Part shown: piece by piece, positions 1 to 12,420 of the stretch
Position numbering within the stretch: position 1 is the first letter of the stretch
Layout of the letters: each line of letters starts with the position of its first letter
Source: Utricularia gibba
Lineage: Eukaryota > Streptophyta > Magnoliopsida > Lamiales > Lentibulariaceae
DNA length: 64,000 nt
Assembly: GCA_002189035.1 (NCBI GenBank)
Contig: NEEC01000013.1
Location: 248,001 to 312,000 of the forward strand
Direction of reading: 5' to 3'
Notes under the pieces: generated by a model
Told to the model about the DNA's origin: nothing
Seen by the model: only the letters and a program-made list of their open reading frames with translations
The model's database searches: none
Position numbers and translations under genes: made by a program

Positions 1-486
1 CTAACATGCCTGCCCGCCTGCCTCCGATCAAATTTTCATTTTTTTTTTCCTTCCAATAAAAAAATCAAAATGATTTACCGAGAAATAATTCAACAGAATT
101 TGTCCTTGGCGGCACGACATTATTTAATCAAATTAAGCATACAGTAATCTTAAGAGACAGAGAGTTCGTTAGTTATACAATAAATCTCCATAACAGCATA
201 CGATTCGACGCCCTGGAAGTCATGATTGGAACAACACTTGGCTTCAACGTGGTGTAATGACGGCACCTTCTCTTCGGAGCACGACCCGAAATTACAAAAG
301 GATCTTAAAATAAATGCAGGGAAAACATCAAGAATGAAACTATATTTGTAATTATGCATAGATAGAATAAAAATTCGGTTTCTCAAGAAGAAAAAACCGT
401 CTTGATGTTGCATGCTTTTAGTTAAAAAAAAAATTTAAAGGAAAATTATGCATACATACGGCGCTTTTTGTAATGAAAGGGATGGG

Positions 487-581
487 CACGTGGTGGGATC
501 TCCGTGCGATGCGGTAAAACTCACGTGATCGAGGTGCCTAGCCTACTACCACTACCACCACCACGTTCCCCGAATCACGTG
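487..581. promoter_or_regulatory. Cluster of three G-box (CACGTG) elements
   Basis: Perfect CACGTG palindromes lie at 487-492, 522-527 and 576-581, in a local GC-rich island surrounded by AT-rich DNA. G-boxes are bound by plant bZIP and bHLH factors (ABF/HY5/PIF types). Three within 95 bp is typical of an ABA- or light-responsive promoter. No gene start is recognisable on either side, so the target may lie beyond the left edge. The motifs are seen directly; the regulatory role is inferred. Confidence 0.45.
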
Positions 582-2225
582 GCCAAACTGATATAATTTC
601 GAGTGGGGACCCACCACGCGGCGCATATCCACTGCTACTCCCATTTTCAATGAGCCCGTGGGGCCGGCCCATGTTCGCCGTTCCCGTTCTTGTTTTCTAG
701 ATTCCCGTGGGCGGGGTACTTTCGTCATTAGTCCAAAATCCATTCTTGGAGTAAATTCATATATTTGTAAAATATAATTGCAAAATTAATATAAATGAAA
801 TATTTGAAAATATGTTTAGTTCATAAAATGAAATTAAGATAGAAAATATTTCGAATAAATTTTTTTTCTAATATTTCTTGAGTTTAATAACACCATCTTA
901 AAACAAATCAAGTGATAGAGGTCGGAAATTGGTAAATGCCATATGAAAAAGGAAGGCTGCATAATTGAGCGGAGAAGAGATCATCAAATCGGTTCTTGCT
1001 AGACGAAATTGATTTTGGATCAGTAAATGAACTCTTACAATCGATAACATAAGCACATGCCTGTGGGAATGGGAGACGGACGATGTAAGGCCTCAGCCAT
1101 TTGAACAGAATTTGAAAAGTAACGATTTGCAGGAATTCAAAACAGACAGTGTTTATATGTTTAATTAGATTATACGTGTGATTGATATACCCACTAGGCA
1201 CATAAAGTAACTAACATCCGCAAAAATCAGTTGACTAAGCTTCTCTTATAAATAAGATAACGTTTGAAAAGAAAAGTATTTTACATTCTACACACTATTT
1301 GTAATTCTTTCTTTTTACTCCTTGCTGGAATCATTTATCTAATTAATCCCTCCAACTTTATAATTTTTTTATTTCGATGATTTTCATGCAAATTTTTTTT
1401 TATTTCTTTTACTACTTTATACCTTAATCGGAAGCGAAACCTAAACCATCAGATCACATATATAGTTCGGATTCATACCCGTACATCAGATCGACCTAGA
1501 ACACTGATTTGCTCCCACAACATCAAGTCTAATTTAAATGATAAAAACAGATGATGTAAATATTAGGTAGACACAATTTACTCTTAGTTAGAATTGCTAA
1601 AAGTTTTTGTATGTTGAATCAAGATTTACTTTCTAAAAAAAATTGATGGACTAATGACAGTGCTAAGTATTTGTTTGTTTACATAGCAAATGCAGAAATT
1701 TGTGATCTTACACTATTAAAAATGACATACATGTCTTTATGCCATTGCCCTCTAAACATCAAATTGAATGAAAATGTTATTACCTTAAAACACTTGAACT
1801 TATACATGAGAGGCTTTGGAATTTAATCATGGAAGTGAAGGAATTGAAATAAAGAGTTAATGACATTTCTATCATCAAATAATGTGCTAGTTATTTTATT
1901 TTATTTTAATTTTAGATTAATTTAGGTTAATTAGTTTGAGTGATTCAAATTTGGTCTTTCAAATTAGGAGCAGGTTATATGTTAGACATTTTTGCTTTAT
2001 GCGAGAAGTTATGAATTTGTTTAGTATGTTTCTATGTTTAAATATGATGCTTCATGTAATGACTAGCTTGCATGAATTTTATGTTAACCTTTTGAATAAC
2101 CTCATGAATATTATCTTGACTTTTAATATTTGTATGAGTGAGCAGACATGTTAGTAATATCTAAGTTGTGCATTATAGATTTTTCTACGTATGTATTTTG
2201 TCTTTTTGAGGATTATTGGCTTATT

Positions 2226-2251
2226 GAAAAAAAAAAAGAGAGAGAGAGAGA
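2226..2251. repeat. A-run plus (GA)n microsatellite
   Basis: A run of A residues is followed by about seven GA dinucleotide units. It is a simple sequence repeat with no coding content. Confidence 0.8.
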
Positions 2252-3046
2252 AAAGGAAAAAAAATAAAATAGAGATGAGAACAATAAGGACCAAGAAAAA
2301 CATCATAAAAAAACAATAATATACAAAGTTTGAAAAAATAGCACATAATAAAAGATGATGTGCGGACTTGAAAAACAACAAGCTAATAAAATGGATGAAT
2401 CAATTTGGAGGAAGAGGTGAAAACCCCCATGGAGGAAAGGGGGAGAGTGATGACCCCTACGCATAAGCAAGGAGTTAACATCGTGTCGAAGTTGATTATG
2501 ATAAATTTTACACATCCCATTTTTTGTTTTAAAAAAATGAGAAAAATAATTTATAAATCTTAATCCTCAGAATGTATTTGTTAGGTGACTTAAGATTTTG
2601 ATATATTTTATGGTTTTAGCTTTAGAATATATTTAATATATAAATTTCGATATGTTATATTTTATAATGAGAAGGTATTTAGATTGTAGTTTTAATAATT
2701 AGTTTTATATTTATTTATAATTTATAAAGAGATAATGATAATTGAAAATAAATATGTGGTTTAATATAAAATATACTATCCCATCATTTTTCAATAAAAT
2801 TGTATATGTAATTTTAATTTATTTTAAACCAATTTCAAATTAAGCTACTAGTTTAATTTAAAACTTCTTATTAAATACATACTATTAAATAAAACATACT
2901 TTAAAACTATCATTAAACCAACTATCAAACATTATCTAAGTGTTTTCTAAATACATTGATTTAGTATGTTTAATCCAAAAAAAATTTTCAACATGAAACT
3001 AATCATGCATATTAGAGTGATGAAATCACTTATATAGTTACACATG

Positions 3047-4976
3047 AGTTGTAACCAGTTTCAAATCATCGGTTTTAGTTTGGAACCGAATGATTTTTTT
3101 GAATCATCAGTTCATAAACTAAGTTCACTATTGACTTTTGTTACGGTTTTCAACCAAATTCAAATTACACACTTTGAATCGAACCAAAACTAGAACGTCG
3201 AACTGAAATTAGAACTTGATGGTTTTTGTAGATTTTAATTTTCAGGCACTCACATGAGCTATTTTGGGTACTTATGAAATGCACCATTTGATGCGTATCG
3301 TTTCTACAATAAATTTTAATATTTTTAAAATTCATAAAACACAAAAGCGTAGTATTGATGTCGAACATAGGGAGTTGTTTTTCAGTGAAATGTGAGATAC
3401 ATAGAATACAACTGTCACGATTTGTAAATGGTTTTGAAAGTAAAAAGTGCGAGAAACGTAGATGATGAAGTTTGAACCTTCAGGAATAAGAGGGTTTTAA
3501 ACAAACAACAGGAATAACGTAAATGATGAACCTTAAACAAAGTGAATGTTTTTGGGTTTGGGATCCTGCCTAACTATGTTCATTACGTCTTCACTCTTCT
3601 CTGCTCTTCTTGTACTCGGTTATAGAAGTAATGAATTTTCCACCCTCCCTTACACTCTCTTGTAAAAAGGCACGGGAATAGTCCGATGTTGCTCTTCCTT
3701 GGATGAACGTGAGAATAAGTGGTCCTGCCAACGTACCCTCACGGCCGAATTGTGCACGTGTGACCGAGTGTTGCCAATGACCCAATCAGTTCAAATACAA
3801 GGTCATTATCTGTCTATTAATCCTAAGGTACGGCCACAGACAAAACGTTGTCTCCCTCCTACAAAAAAGGCATGAATTGGTGTTTTCCACCTTGCTCCTC
3901 TTCAAGACTCAAGGATAATGATCAGCTAACCATAAATCTTAAATAAGGGGACTGTTACAGAAAGACTGTAGCATAGTTGCGTGAAGACATACAGAACCCG
4001 TTCGTATTCAAAGAAGAGATGAAGATAAGCTAATGAAACATAGATTTGAGAGTATCCCAACCTAAAAACGGAAGTTTCTAGCCGTGAACGGCTATTCAAA
4101 CTAAAGGAAATGAAAACAGATTCTAGAGAGAAGCTAAAGTAAAATCCTATTGATAGAGAAACAAAATTATAAACTAAACTGAAAGCTGACTCTCACTCCC
4201 GAACTGAACTAAGCTTAACTATTTTGTCTGATTTTTCGTGTTCCTCTAGGTCTACTGGATTGGAGTGACTTGCAAGAAAACGTCTACTCTAACACTGGTA
4301 CGCTAATGATGTTGCCTGCCAAAGACTCCCGTGTTACGCACGTCAAGGCTCATAATTAGGCGTCATCAGTCCTCCGAAAATCAAAGGGATGTCAGCTTGG
4401 GAAGATCCATTTTGTCGCTATCTACTACCCTCGTTCTCTCACTTTTTGCCACATGTGTGTCTCTAGAAAAACATAAACAAAACTAGCAAAAAAAATAAAT
4501 AAAATACAAGATTTAAGATAATTATTTTAAACTAGATAAAAATTTAAATCTCATGTTATAGACTCCTAATTAGATAATTCTAATCACATATAGACATAAA
4601 AACAACCTAATAAATAGTGAGAAAATGACACTTAACACCTTTTTTCTAAAAAATTTTCTAATCTCTCATAATGATTGTTAAAAGAATCTAGAAATGATGA
4701 TAAAAATAGAAAATATTTTTCAAATACATCATGTTTTAATATTTTTCAAACTCTCATGAGGATGTTAAGAGTACCCGAGATCATTTAAAAATGAAACCAA
4801 TGGTTCATTAGTTTCGAACCTTTAGTTCCATCGATTTCTTATAGATGGAAACCCTAGTTTCCCAGTTCTAAATATTTTGGAATTTTCCAAAATCATACAA
4901 CGGACATTATTTGAATCGAACTGGAATCACGATTTTTATTCAAACCATGGTTCTAATTTGAACTGATTACAACTCT
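3047..4976. mobile_element. Possible non-autonomous TIR element hosting a solo LTR
   Basis: The left end reads gagttgtaaccagtttcaaa (from 3046), and the inverse complement of the right end reads gagttgtaatcagttcaaat (to about 4975). These are imperfect terminal inverted repeats of about 20 bp. Both arms are rich in GGTTC/GAACC motifs, as in hAT- or MULE-like MITEs. The centre is occupied by the F1 solo LTR at 3289-4637. Without that LTR the element would be about 580 bp. I could not define a clean target-site duplication, so superfamily and exact ends are uncertain. Confidence 0.35.
3289..4637 (-). mobile_element. Solo LTR of Athila-like family F1
   Basis: Read on the minus strand, it starts TGTTAAGTGTCATTTTC and ends GATACGCATCA. 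It matches the LTR at 29531-30884 along its whole length, including the block around gaacacgggagtc-type sequence and the terminal actacgcttttgtgtttta. Flanking pentamers are ccatt (3284-3288) and ccttt (4638-4642), a target duplication with one mismatch. No internal retrotransposon sequence is attached, so this is a solo LTR left by LTR-LTR recombination. The short ORF at 3591-3785 is LTR sequence and not a gene. Confidence 0.85.
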
Positions 4977-7519
4977 AATAAGCACTGTGTTGGTTGATGC
5001 ATTCAAAATAAAAAATTGGTTATCACATAGGTAGAATTTAAATTATTTTCATTCATATAAATTGACTATTTTATTTTAACTTGTAATTATAAGTATGCTT
5101 TTACCTTTGATTTTCAAAGTTATTTTGTTCAGTTTAACCATAAATGTTGCGTTTACCATTTTGTGAAAAAAAAAATAAAATAAATGATTAATTTATTTTA
5201 GATTCGAATGATAGTGTTTTGTATAATTTTTTATTAATAAAGTATAATAGATGCCATAAGAAAAGAAAAAAAAATATTTAGTTGAGGAAACTTATACTAC
5301 ATGTTAACTAATGAGTTTAAGAATGTAGATTGCCTAAGTGAGTTTTTGATGACTCACATTTTCTTAGCATTTAATACCAAATTATGATATTTTATTGTAG
5401 TTTAGCTTAATTTCGTGTTTATATTAGAAAAGTAGGATTTAGTCCATATTTTGTTACTGATGTTTAATTAAATTTAGTAGGAAGATTAGCAGCGAATCGT
5501 ACTAAAAGATGTATGAAATAAATAGAAAAGGGCACAACATTTGAAACGTGACAAAGAGCACTGTTTTGTCACCCACAGTCTCTAAGTTCAAGCCGAAATA
5601 GTGTTGTTGTCAAGAACAGTGTAGAGGTACGACTGATTCAAGCAAACTATGAGTTTCAAAAGCACGGTTTGTCATGGAACACGGTTTCGGTTTTGGTTCG
5701 GAACCGGATTTCAAACCCTTAAACCGAACCAAAAACTGGAATCGAAACCGTGGTACTGAATCGAAACCAAAACCGATCAATTACTGTTTGAATGTAATTA
5801 TTACTTTCAATTGAGAGACTTATGCTAATTAATTAAGCTCATTTTGAATATAGAAAAAATGGGTTGTAAATTAGCAAACTCATCAGATAATTTTATTTTT
5901 TGAAGGATTTGAAGGTGAATTGTGACCTAATTTAGTGAATAATTGGTTCAATATTTTTTTCGGCACTCAAATTTGCTATTGTGGGTGTCGCAAAGCTGAA
6001 AATCCTTAATGGGTGTTTGGAAACTGCGTTTAGAAAGATTTATTCTAAGCATCCACATTGACTCGTGCAGGTTCTTGGGAAGTGCATATAAGAATTTTTG
6101 AATATTTTAAATTGAACCGTACGATTCACGATTCGGAACCATCGGTTGGGTAATTCCGAACAGGTTGGAACCAACGGTTCCATGATTCAAAATATGTGGA
6201 ACCCAATCAAAATCATATGGTTCTGGAACTGGAACTAGAACCATACAGACGATCATATTTCGAAAACGAATCAGAACTAAAACTGTCAGCATCAGTTTGA
6301 ACTGATCGAACATTTAGAATAGTGCATTGAAGTAAAGTAGAAGAGATATTTTTGAAAGAGTGAGAGAATTGAAGAGAGCTTCATCAACGATACACAAGGA
6401 GGAGCTCCAACAACACTTTGCACCAACTTCTTGTGATCGATCTCGAATTTCACTTTACATTTTGTTTTTAATTTGTATTTTTTGAGATTAGTAATTACAA
6501 ATTTATTTAATATCAAAATTTAATTTTATTGCAACGATATTCAAAAATTCTCATTTATCATTTTTTTGAGAGAAATCAATAAGATCAGGTATACCTAATT
6601 TTATTAAATTTGCAACATAATAGATTGACCAAACCTCCTAAAACTCTTAAGACATAACATTTTGTATTTGATAACATTAAAATCAAGAATCTATTGCATT
6701 TTTACATTTAATTTCATATCTTTTTTAAAATTATTGTAAATTTTAGCTAATATTTATTTTTTTATTATGGTAATGAAACTTTCATTAAAAAAAAATAGCA
6801 ACTTCTTGTATTTGACATCGAAACTCTATGCATATCTGGTATTTATTTTTATTTCTTTAAATTAATATTTATAATTTTTATTAGATACGAAAATCTCATT
6901 TTATAATTATTCATAAAATTTTAGTTTATCATTATGAAAAGAAAAAAAATAGAGTTGAAAATATTATGAGAACAAAATTATCATGATATGATATTGGTCA
7001 AAGTAAAATTTTCTCACATTTTTTGACATACTAGAATTCTACTATTGCACCTTACATTGGATTTCTTATAAATTCTTGAATTAAATAACAAAATATGTTT
7101 GTGTTTTACTAGAAAAACATACTAGAAAAACATATTCCATTATTTACTTTGAGGGCTATATCCTTTGATTTTAAGGTAATTTTTATCTTCTGAATTTTCA
7201 AAGCAAACAATGGAATATGTTTTTTTTCATAAATAAAATGATTTAGCTATTATCATTTCAAAACAACATACAAAGGCATGGATATAAATAAAGATGGCAA
7301 GCACAAACTACATATCTTCCAAATTAAGACAGCTATAATTGTGGTGTGGTATCCATTTATATGAAATTATTGAATTAGTATTTTAAATTCTCTCTAATAA
7401 CCCAATTTAGGTATATGATTCTCCCCTTTTGAAATATTCACTTGTAGTAGATTGAGTTTTAGCCCATGGGCCTCGGACCCATTATCAAGTATTTTGTTTG
7501 GTCTAATGTGTATTATATT
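4977..7519. other. AT-rich intergenic DNA with a GGTTC-rich fold-back region
   Basis: No protein-like reading frame is recognisable. The only structure is the GAACC/GGTTC-rich block at about 5675-6300 (listed separately). The rest is A/T-rich, unassigned sequence. Confidence 0.5.
5675..6300. repeat. GGTTCGGAACC-rich inverted region, probably a MITE remnant
   Basis: Two blocks (about 5685-5790 and 6110-6290) are dense in alternating ggttcgg / ccgaacc and gaaccg motifs on both strands. Together they look like the arms of a fold-back element. Similar motifs occur in the arms of the TIR element at 3047-4976. hAT-related MITEs often have such termini. No transposase is visible and the ends were not resolved. 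Confidence 0.35.
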
Positions 7520-8230
7520 ATCAAGTTTTGATGTTAATTATACAAGTGCATAAAAATCGTCGAAGTAATAAAATAAGATTATATTCACAAGGAAATGTTG
7601 GAATTTTTTTTTCAAACAAAGGTTCAAAGACTAAAAACAAAAGAAAGGCTTAGTTTTAAAAATAATAAGAAAAATAGTTTTGAATTTAGTATACATCTTG
7701 CATAAAACTCGCTCATACTTATGTGTGTTAACTTTGAGGAATAATTTGCTTCTGTAAGTTTTGGGGTATTATTCTAAAATAGTCGACTTGGTTATCGTTA
7801 TAACACCCTCTCTCGTTTTATGATAACCCATGTTTTTACTATGCCCAAATCTAACCTTTACATTTCACATCTCGCAGACAAATTAGACAAAATATTTATA
7901 GGAGAGCAAATTGAAGTCTTCATATTGGACTTGATTGATGAGTTTAATAATATCTTCTATTCAAATCTTTTATTCGAATATTTCGAAATCATTTTCAAAT
8001 CTTTATCTTATCCATGAATTTTGGACCAAATATTCATTGTTTGTCTGACTCTTGAGTTGAGATTCGTGGCCCATCAAATACATAATTTTGTGGGTCTTGA
8101 TTTCTCATTAAATTTATCCAAATGTGCTCTAAAAATACATAAAATACAATTTATCTTCAAAAAGATCAAAGTAATTTGAAAGATACAAAATTAATTGAAA
8201 ATAATAAGAAAGTAGAATATAAAGTAAATA
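7520..8230. repeat. Diverged dispersed repeat (family F3), copy 1
   Basis: This stretch is recognisably similar to 40000-40740. Shared blocks include aagtaataaaataagat..atattca-ca, aaaactc..tcatactt-tgtgtgt and ttattct-aa-tagt..acttgg-tatta-tagtac-ctctctc. Both copies are AT-rich and degenerate with no coding capacity visible. The family is probably an old LTR or other dispersed element; its class is unknown. Confidence 0.4.
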
Positions 8231-9796
8231 AAAATAATTCTTAAAACTAATGAAATAACATATTTTAGAACGATACAAAATTAATTATCAAGTTCATTTA
8301 GAAAATAATGATTATTCTTACTTTTTTTAAAAAAAATGAAAAAAAATTAAATCAATTTTAAGAGAACGTTTGGTAAAAATTAAAATATTAAATTTGTGTT
8401 AAAATTTAATAAACTATAAGCTTAATGAAAATTCATATTTAATTATAAAATTAAAAATTCATAAAAGAATTTATTATTAAATCATTAAATTTATAAAATA
8501 CAAACCATCTAGATAGATTACAATTTTAACTAACTCATGATTTAAAAAGATACTATATCCCTTTTGCCCTAAAACAATTCCTCCAATTGTAGTATAATTT
8601 AGAAATCTGATCATCATGTGATTGCTATGAGGAAAAAGTAATCTCATTATTATTTTTTTGTTTTATTTTGTAAATGATGCATTGATAATTAATTTTGTAT
8701 ATCAATGTTATAACAATAAATGATTTATTGTTATCTATGATATATTATAATTTCTTATTGTTTTTGATTGATTTTAAATTTTTCAAATTAATTTGATATT
8801 TTTAAAGAAAAAGTATATTTTATAGATTTTAGAACACTTTTAGATTAATTTGAAGAGAAATTAAGATACTCTAATTTATGAGTTCGGGATAATATGAATT
8901 GGAGTTCAAGAATAGGTCAAAGAATAAAGATTTAGTCTAAAATTGATTGATAAGATAAAAATTTGAAAATAATTTTAGAAAATTTAGATATCATCTAAAA
9001 CCATAAAAAAACCCAATGTATTGAAAACAAAATTCCGTAATTTTGAATATATTATAAAATATTATTTATTATATTTTAAATTACATATATTTTTGTATAA
9101 AATGTTATAATAAATATATCATAACTACTTATTTTTTAAATGATACATTATCTAAAGCAAACTCAATTTTTTTCCAAATATCCTATGTTTTGTTTAGTTA
9201 TAGTTATTTTTTAAAGTATTTTTCAATAAAAGTACGAGAATGAAATCATATTTGATTGTTACCATTTTAATTTGTAGAATTAATTCGACCAGAAGTGTCT
9301 TTTTTTAGTAAAAAGAATCCTCCGCTCTCTATTTAGTTTAAACAAAAGTGGCTTTTATGTTTCAACTATTAAGTTACCTTCAATTAAAATTTATGCTAAT
9401 AATTATTTCACCGTCAATGTAATTTCTTGTATTTTCCGTTGGATTATGTGACTAGAGAATTCTGATTGTATCTCATGATCTTTCATTTTTATTTTACATC
9501 ATTGAAAGTCATATAAAGTAGATTTCAACGATGAATTTATTTCAATTGGCAAGATTATTTTGTTAACCGTGTAAAAATCAATTGTCAATAATTAAATTTC
9601 AATATTTATTGTCAAATGAAATTTTATTTTTTCGAATTTTATAAATTTAATTTGATAATAATGAGTTTGAGATATGTCTCTAATAAATTAAAAAGTAAAT
9701 ATCCTTAGTTCTTTTGTTGTACATAAATCATTCATTTTTATTAATAAAATCTTTTTATAATATCTTTCTAAAGTAATAATATGTTTTAAACAGTCA
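8231..9796. other. AT-rich intergenic DNA, nothing recognised
   Basis: Very A/T-rich sequence with no ORF, RNA gene or repeat structure that I could support. Confidence 0.6.
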
Positions 9797-10885
9797 TGTT
9801 AAGTGTCATTTTCTAGTTATTTATTATGTATTAATCTAATGTTAATTTGACTAATTTAGAATTTATATTGATAAATATAGTATTTCCTGATAAAAATACT
9901 ATTTTCCTATTTTGTATATATTTTCTGTCTTTTTTCGTGTATTTTGACCGAGACATGTTACGAGACTGTCGTGGAGTGTTGCAGGAGCATTGCAGGAGAC
10001 TCTGACTTTTCATTTGTATGCGACTTGGAACAATTGTGGGTGGAAGACTGACACTGGTCAAGTTCCCTGAGTTACATCATGTTAGAGTCTGCAGAAATAA
10101 TTGGGCGCTAACTTGCACGCAAAGGAAAGTTGCTGCCGCACGCAAGACAAAAGAAATGATGAGAAGGAGACCTAAAGAAGTTAATGCACGTGGGGAGTGA
10201 TATAAAAGCAACTTGAAACACTTAGTTTCGGACTTTTGCCATTTCCTTTCTAGACTAGAACTTTTGAGTTCTTCCTCCCTTCAAGGAGGAAGAACACTTT
10301 GTTTCTAATTTCGTTTCTATTTTCATGGCTCTTTGTGGTTAAATCATTTTAGTTTCTAAGATAAGATGAAGTTTCCTTCCAAGTCTTGAGCAATACACTT
10401 GGTTCTTCGCTAAATTCATTTTGGATTTTGCATACTTCTACACATCTTGTTGCAGTCTTTCTGTAACGACTCCTAGTCAAGGTTAATGAGTAGCAGGCCA
10501 CTCCTCACAGATTTTGGTGAAGATCAAGGTGAAGAGCACCAACTCCAACCCTATTGATTCGAGAGAAGTAGCAGATTGTTTGTGGCCTAGATATCGCGAT
10601 AGTGGACAGGTTGTGACCTCGGACCTGCCATTGGCCATTGGCAACAGCTGGGCATATGTGCGCAATTCGGTTTTGAAGGCAATCGAAGGCAATCTTCTTG
10701 TCTTCCTAATCGTTCAAGGGGGAATCACATGAGGCTATTTCCGTGTATCATTGTCAATCAGAGTGTAAGGGAGAATATGCTATTCTTTGCTCCTATAACC
10801 AACTATTCGGAAGAAATCAGTGAAAATCGAGGCAAGAATGGACAAAGGAAGAAGACGGAATCACATTCCTAGGAACTGCATCCCG
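9797..10885 (+). mobile_element. Truncated LTR, diverged F1 relative
   Basis: It begins TGTTAAGTGTCATTTTCTAG. It follows the reverse complement of 62365-63669 closely through ttcctattttgtatatattttct, the ttgagttcttcctc block, the gcaatacacttggttcttcgc block and the tctgtaacgactcctagtcaag block. Similarity stops near 10885, before the terminal actacgctcttttgtg segment, so the 3' end is missing. The small ORFs at 10018-10200 and 10483-10732 fall inside this LTR and are not genes. Confidence 0.7.
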
Positions 10886-12420
10886 TAATCGATGCACCCA
10901 ATCGAAACATATATGTTTTGGATTGATGAAAACATAGATTCATTATTTGATGCATGCAGTTTTGAAATGACTACAAAATCTCATTATTGATTCTATGGGA
11001 TGAGAAATAGAAAAAAAATTAGTGTTCATTTTGTATGATAATAAAATTTTTATTCACTTTTGTCACATCACGGAATTTTCAAATTAATATACCCAAATAG
11101 AGGAATACCAAATACAAAGGTGCCAGACAATGTGATTCTCAAATGGAGAAACATTTGAGACATGCTCAGGAAAATAATGTTCAAATGGTCAACTCTACAA
11201 AAAGAAACCCTGAGTAAAAAGTATTTGATAAATAAAGCTTCTAAAGAAGAACACCCGATTGGAATAATAATTGGGTATGAATGCTACTGTCCTCAATAAG
11301 AGAATGCCCACAAAGGAGAGCTCGTAAGAACAATGAAAGCTCTAGTGATAGTATTTCACTATTCAAAAAAAAAAAAGAGTTATCTACATAATAAGGTCCA
11401 AAAAAAAGTGCTCAAATAGTAGTACCCAAATATGGCTGCCAATATGATGAAGGGAAAGACAACATCGAGGAAGAGATATAAATAACCAATACCTGAAGAC
11501 AATGTCAACTCCTATCGAGTATTAAAGTATCAAACTTGGAGGTCTCCACCAAAATAACATAACATAGCATGTAACACTCAAATAGTAGTGTTGATAATTT
11601 AAGAGCATCCTTAATGCGGCTAAAAGTGAAGGCCCGGATGATTAGCAATCAAGATAGGAGTACTCAACTCAAAGACATGAGTGCCTATTGCCTAGATAGT
11701 GTACAATAATTAACCACAAGCTCTTGATAACAACAAAAGGTAAGTCTCTAAATAGAAATACCACTCACTATGTAGGTTAACAGGGACCAATGCGTGATTC
11801 GATATCCCAGGAAATCGAAGGGAAGATGCAAAACAACGTTGTCGCAAAAAGGGATAGTATTTCCTAAGGTTACAGAGAGGAGAACGTGGCGACATGGATA
11901 AGCCTCTAATACAGCAGCAAAGAGTCACATCCCATAATTGCATCATAGATAATGAGGAGAGCCCTCCATTATTTATGCATATCAAACATTCATTCTTGAT
12001 TTTGTACAAATCATTATACATCTGAAAATTCAATAGTTATTGATATCATTTTTGTAACTCAATCATTTATAATAGAATTCTATTTTCAGATGTGAACAGC
12101 ATTTTCGATTTTTGAATTTCTAGCAAAAACATAAAACTTTATTTAAAAAACTCAAAATTTTGGATTTTTTTAACAGAATTCTATCTTTGTTTTTCTATCA
12201 CAACACTCATTAATTGAAGATCAAATATAAATTTAAATTATTTTTTTTATCATTTTTTAAACTAAATTTCTAAAACATTGCTTTTAATTGACTGAAATTT
12301 ATTTAAATGTTTTTTTATTTTTAAATAAAAATCAAGTCCGTAAACGAGCGATTGTTTGCTAAGACTCGGGCGGTGATTTGTGATCCATTCCATCTTTTCC
12401 AAGGTTGTTTCAGTTTCTCC
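10886..12420. other. Intergenic and 5' flank of the PPR gene
   Basis: No gene is recognised. Between about 11080 and 11600 there are loosely repeated phrases such as ccaaatag-gga-tac and caaatagtagt, suggesting an old degenerate repeat. The last 300 bp are AT-rich and probably hold the promoter and 5' UTR of the PPR gene. An in-frame reading upstream of 12421 begins only with TTG, so it was not used as a start. Confidence 0.4.

Larger units (their letters stand above)
1..3046. other. AT-rich intergenic DNA, no recognisable gene
   Basis: No open reading frame here resembles a known protein. Most of the stretch is AT-rich with short A/T runs. A GC-richer island at about 470-740 carries three G-boxes and is listed separately. 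Nothing else could be assigned. Confidence 0.6.
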
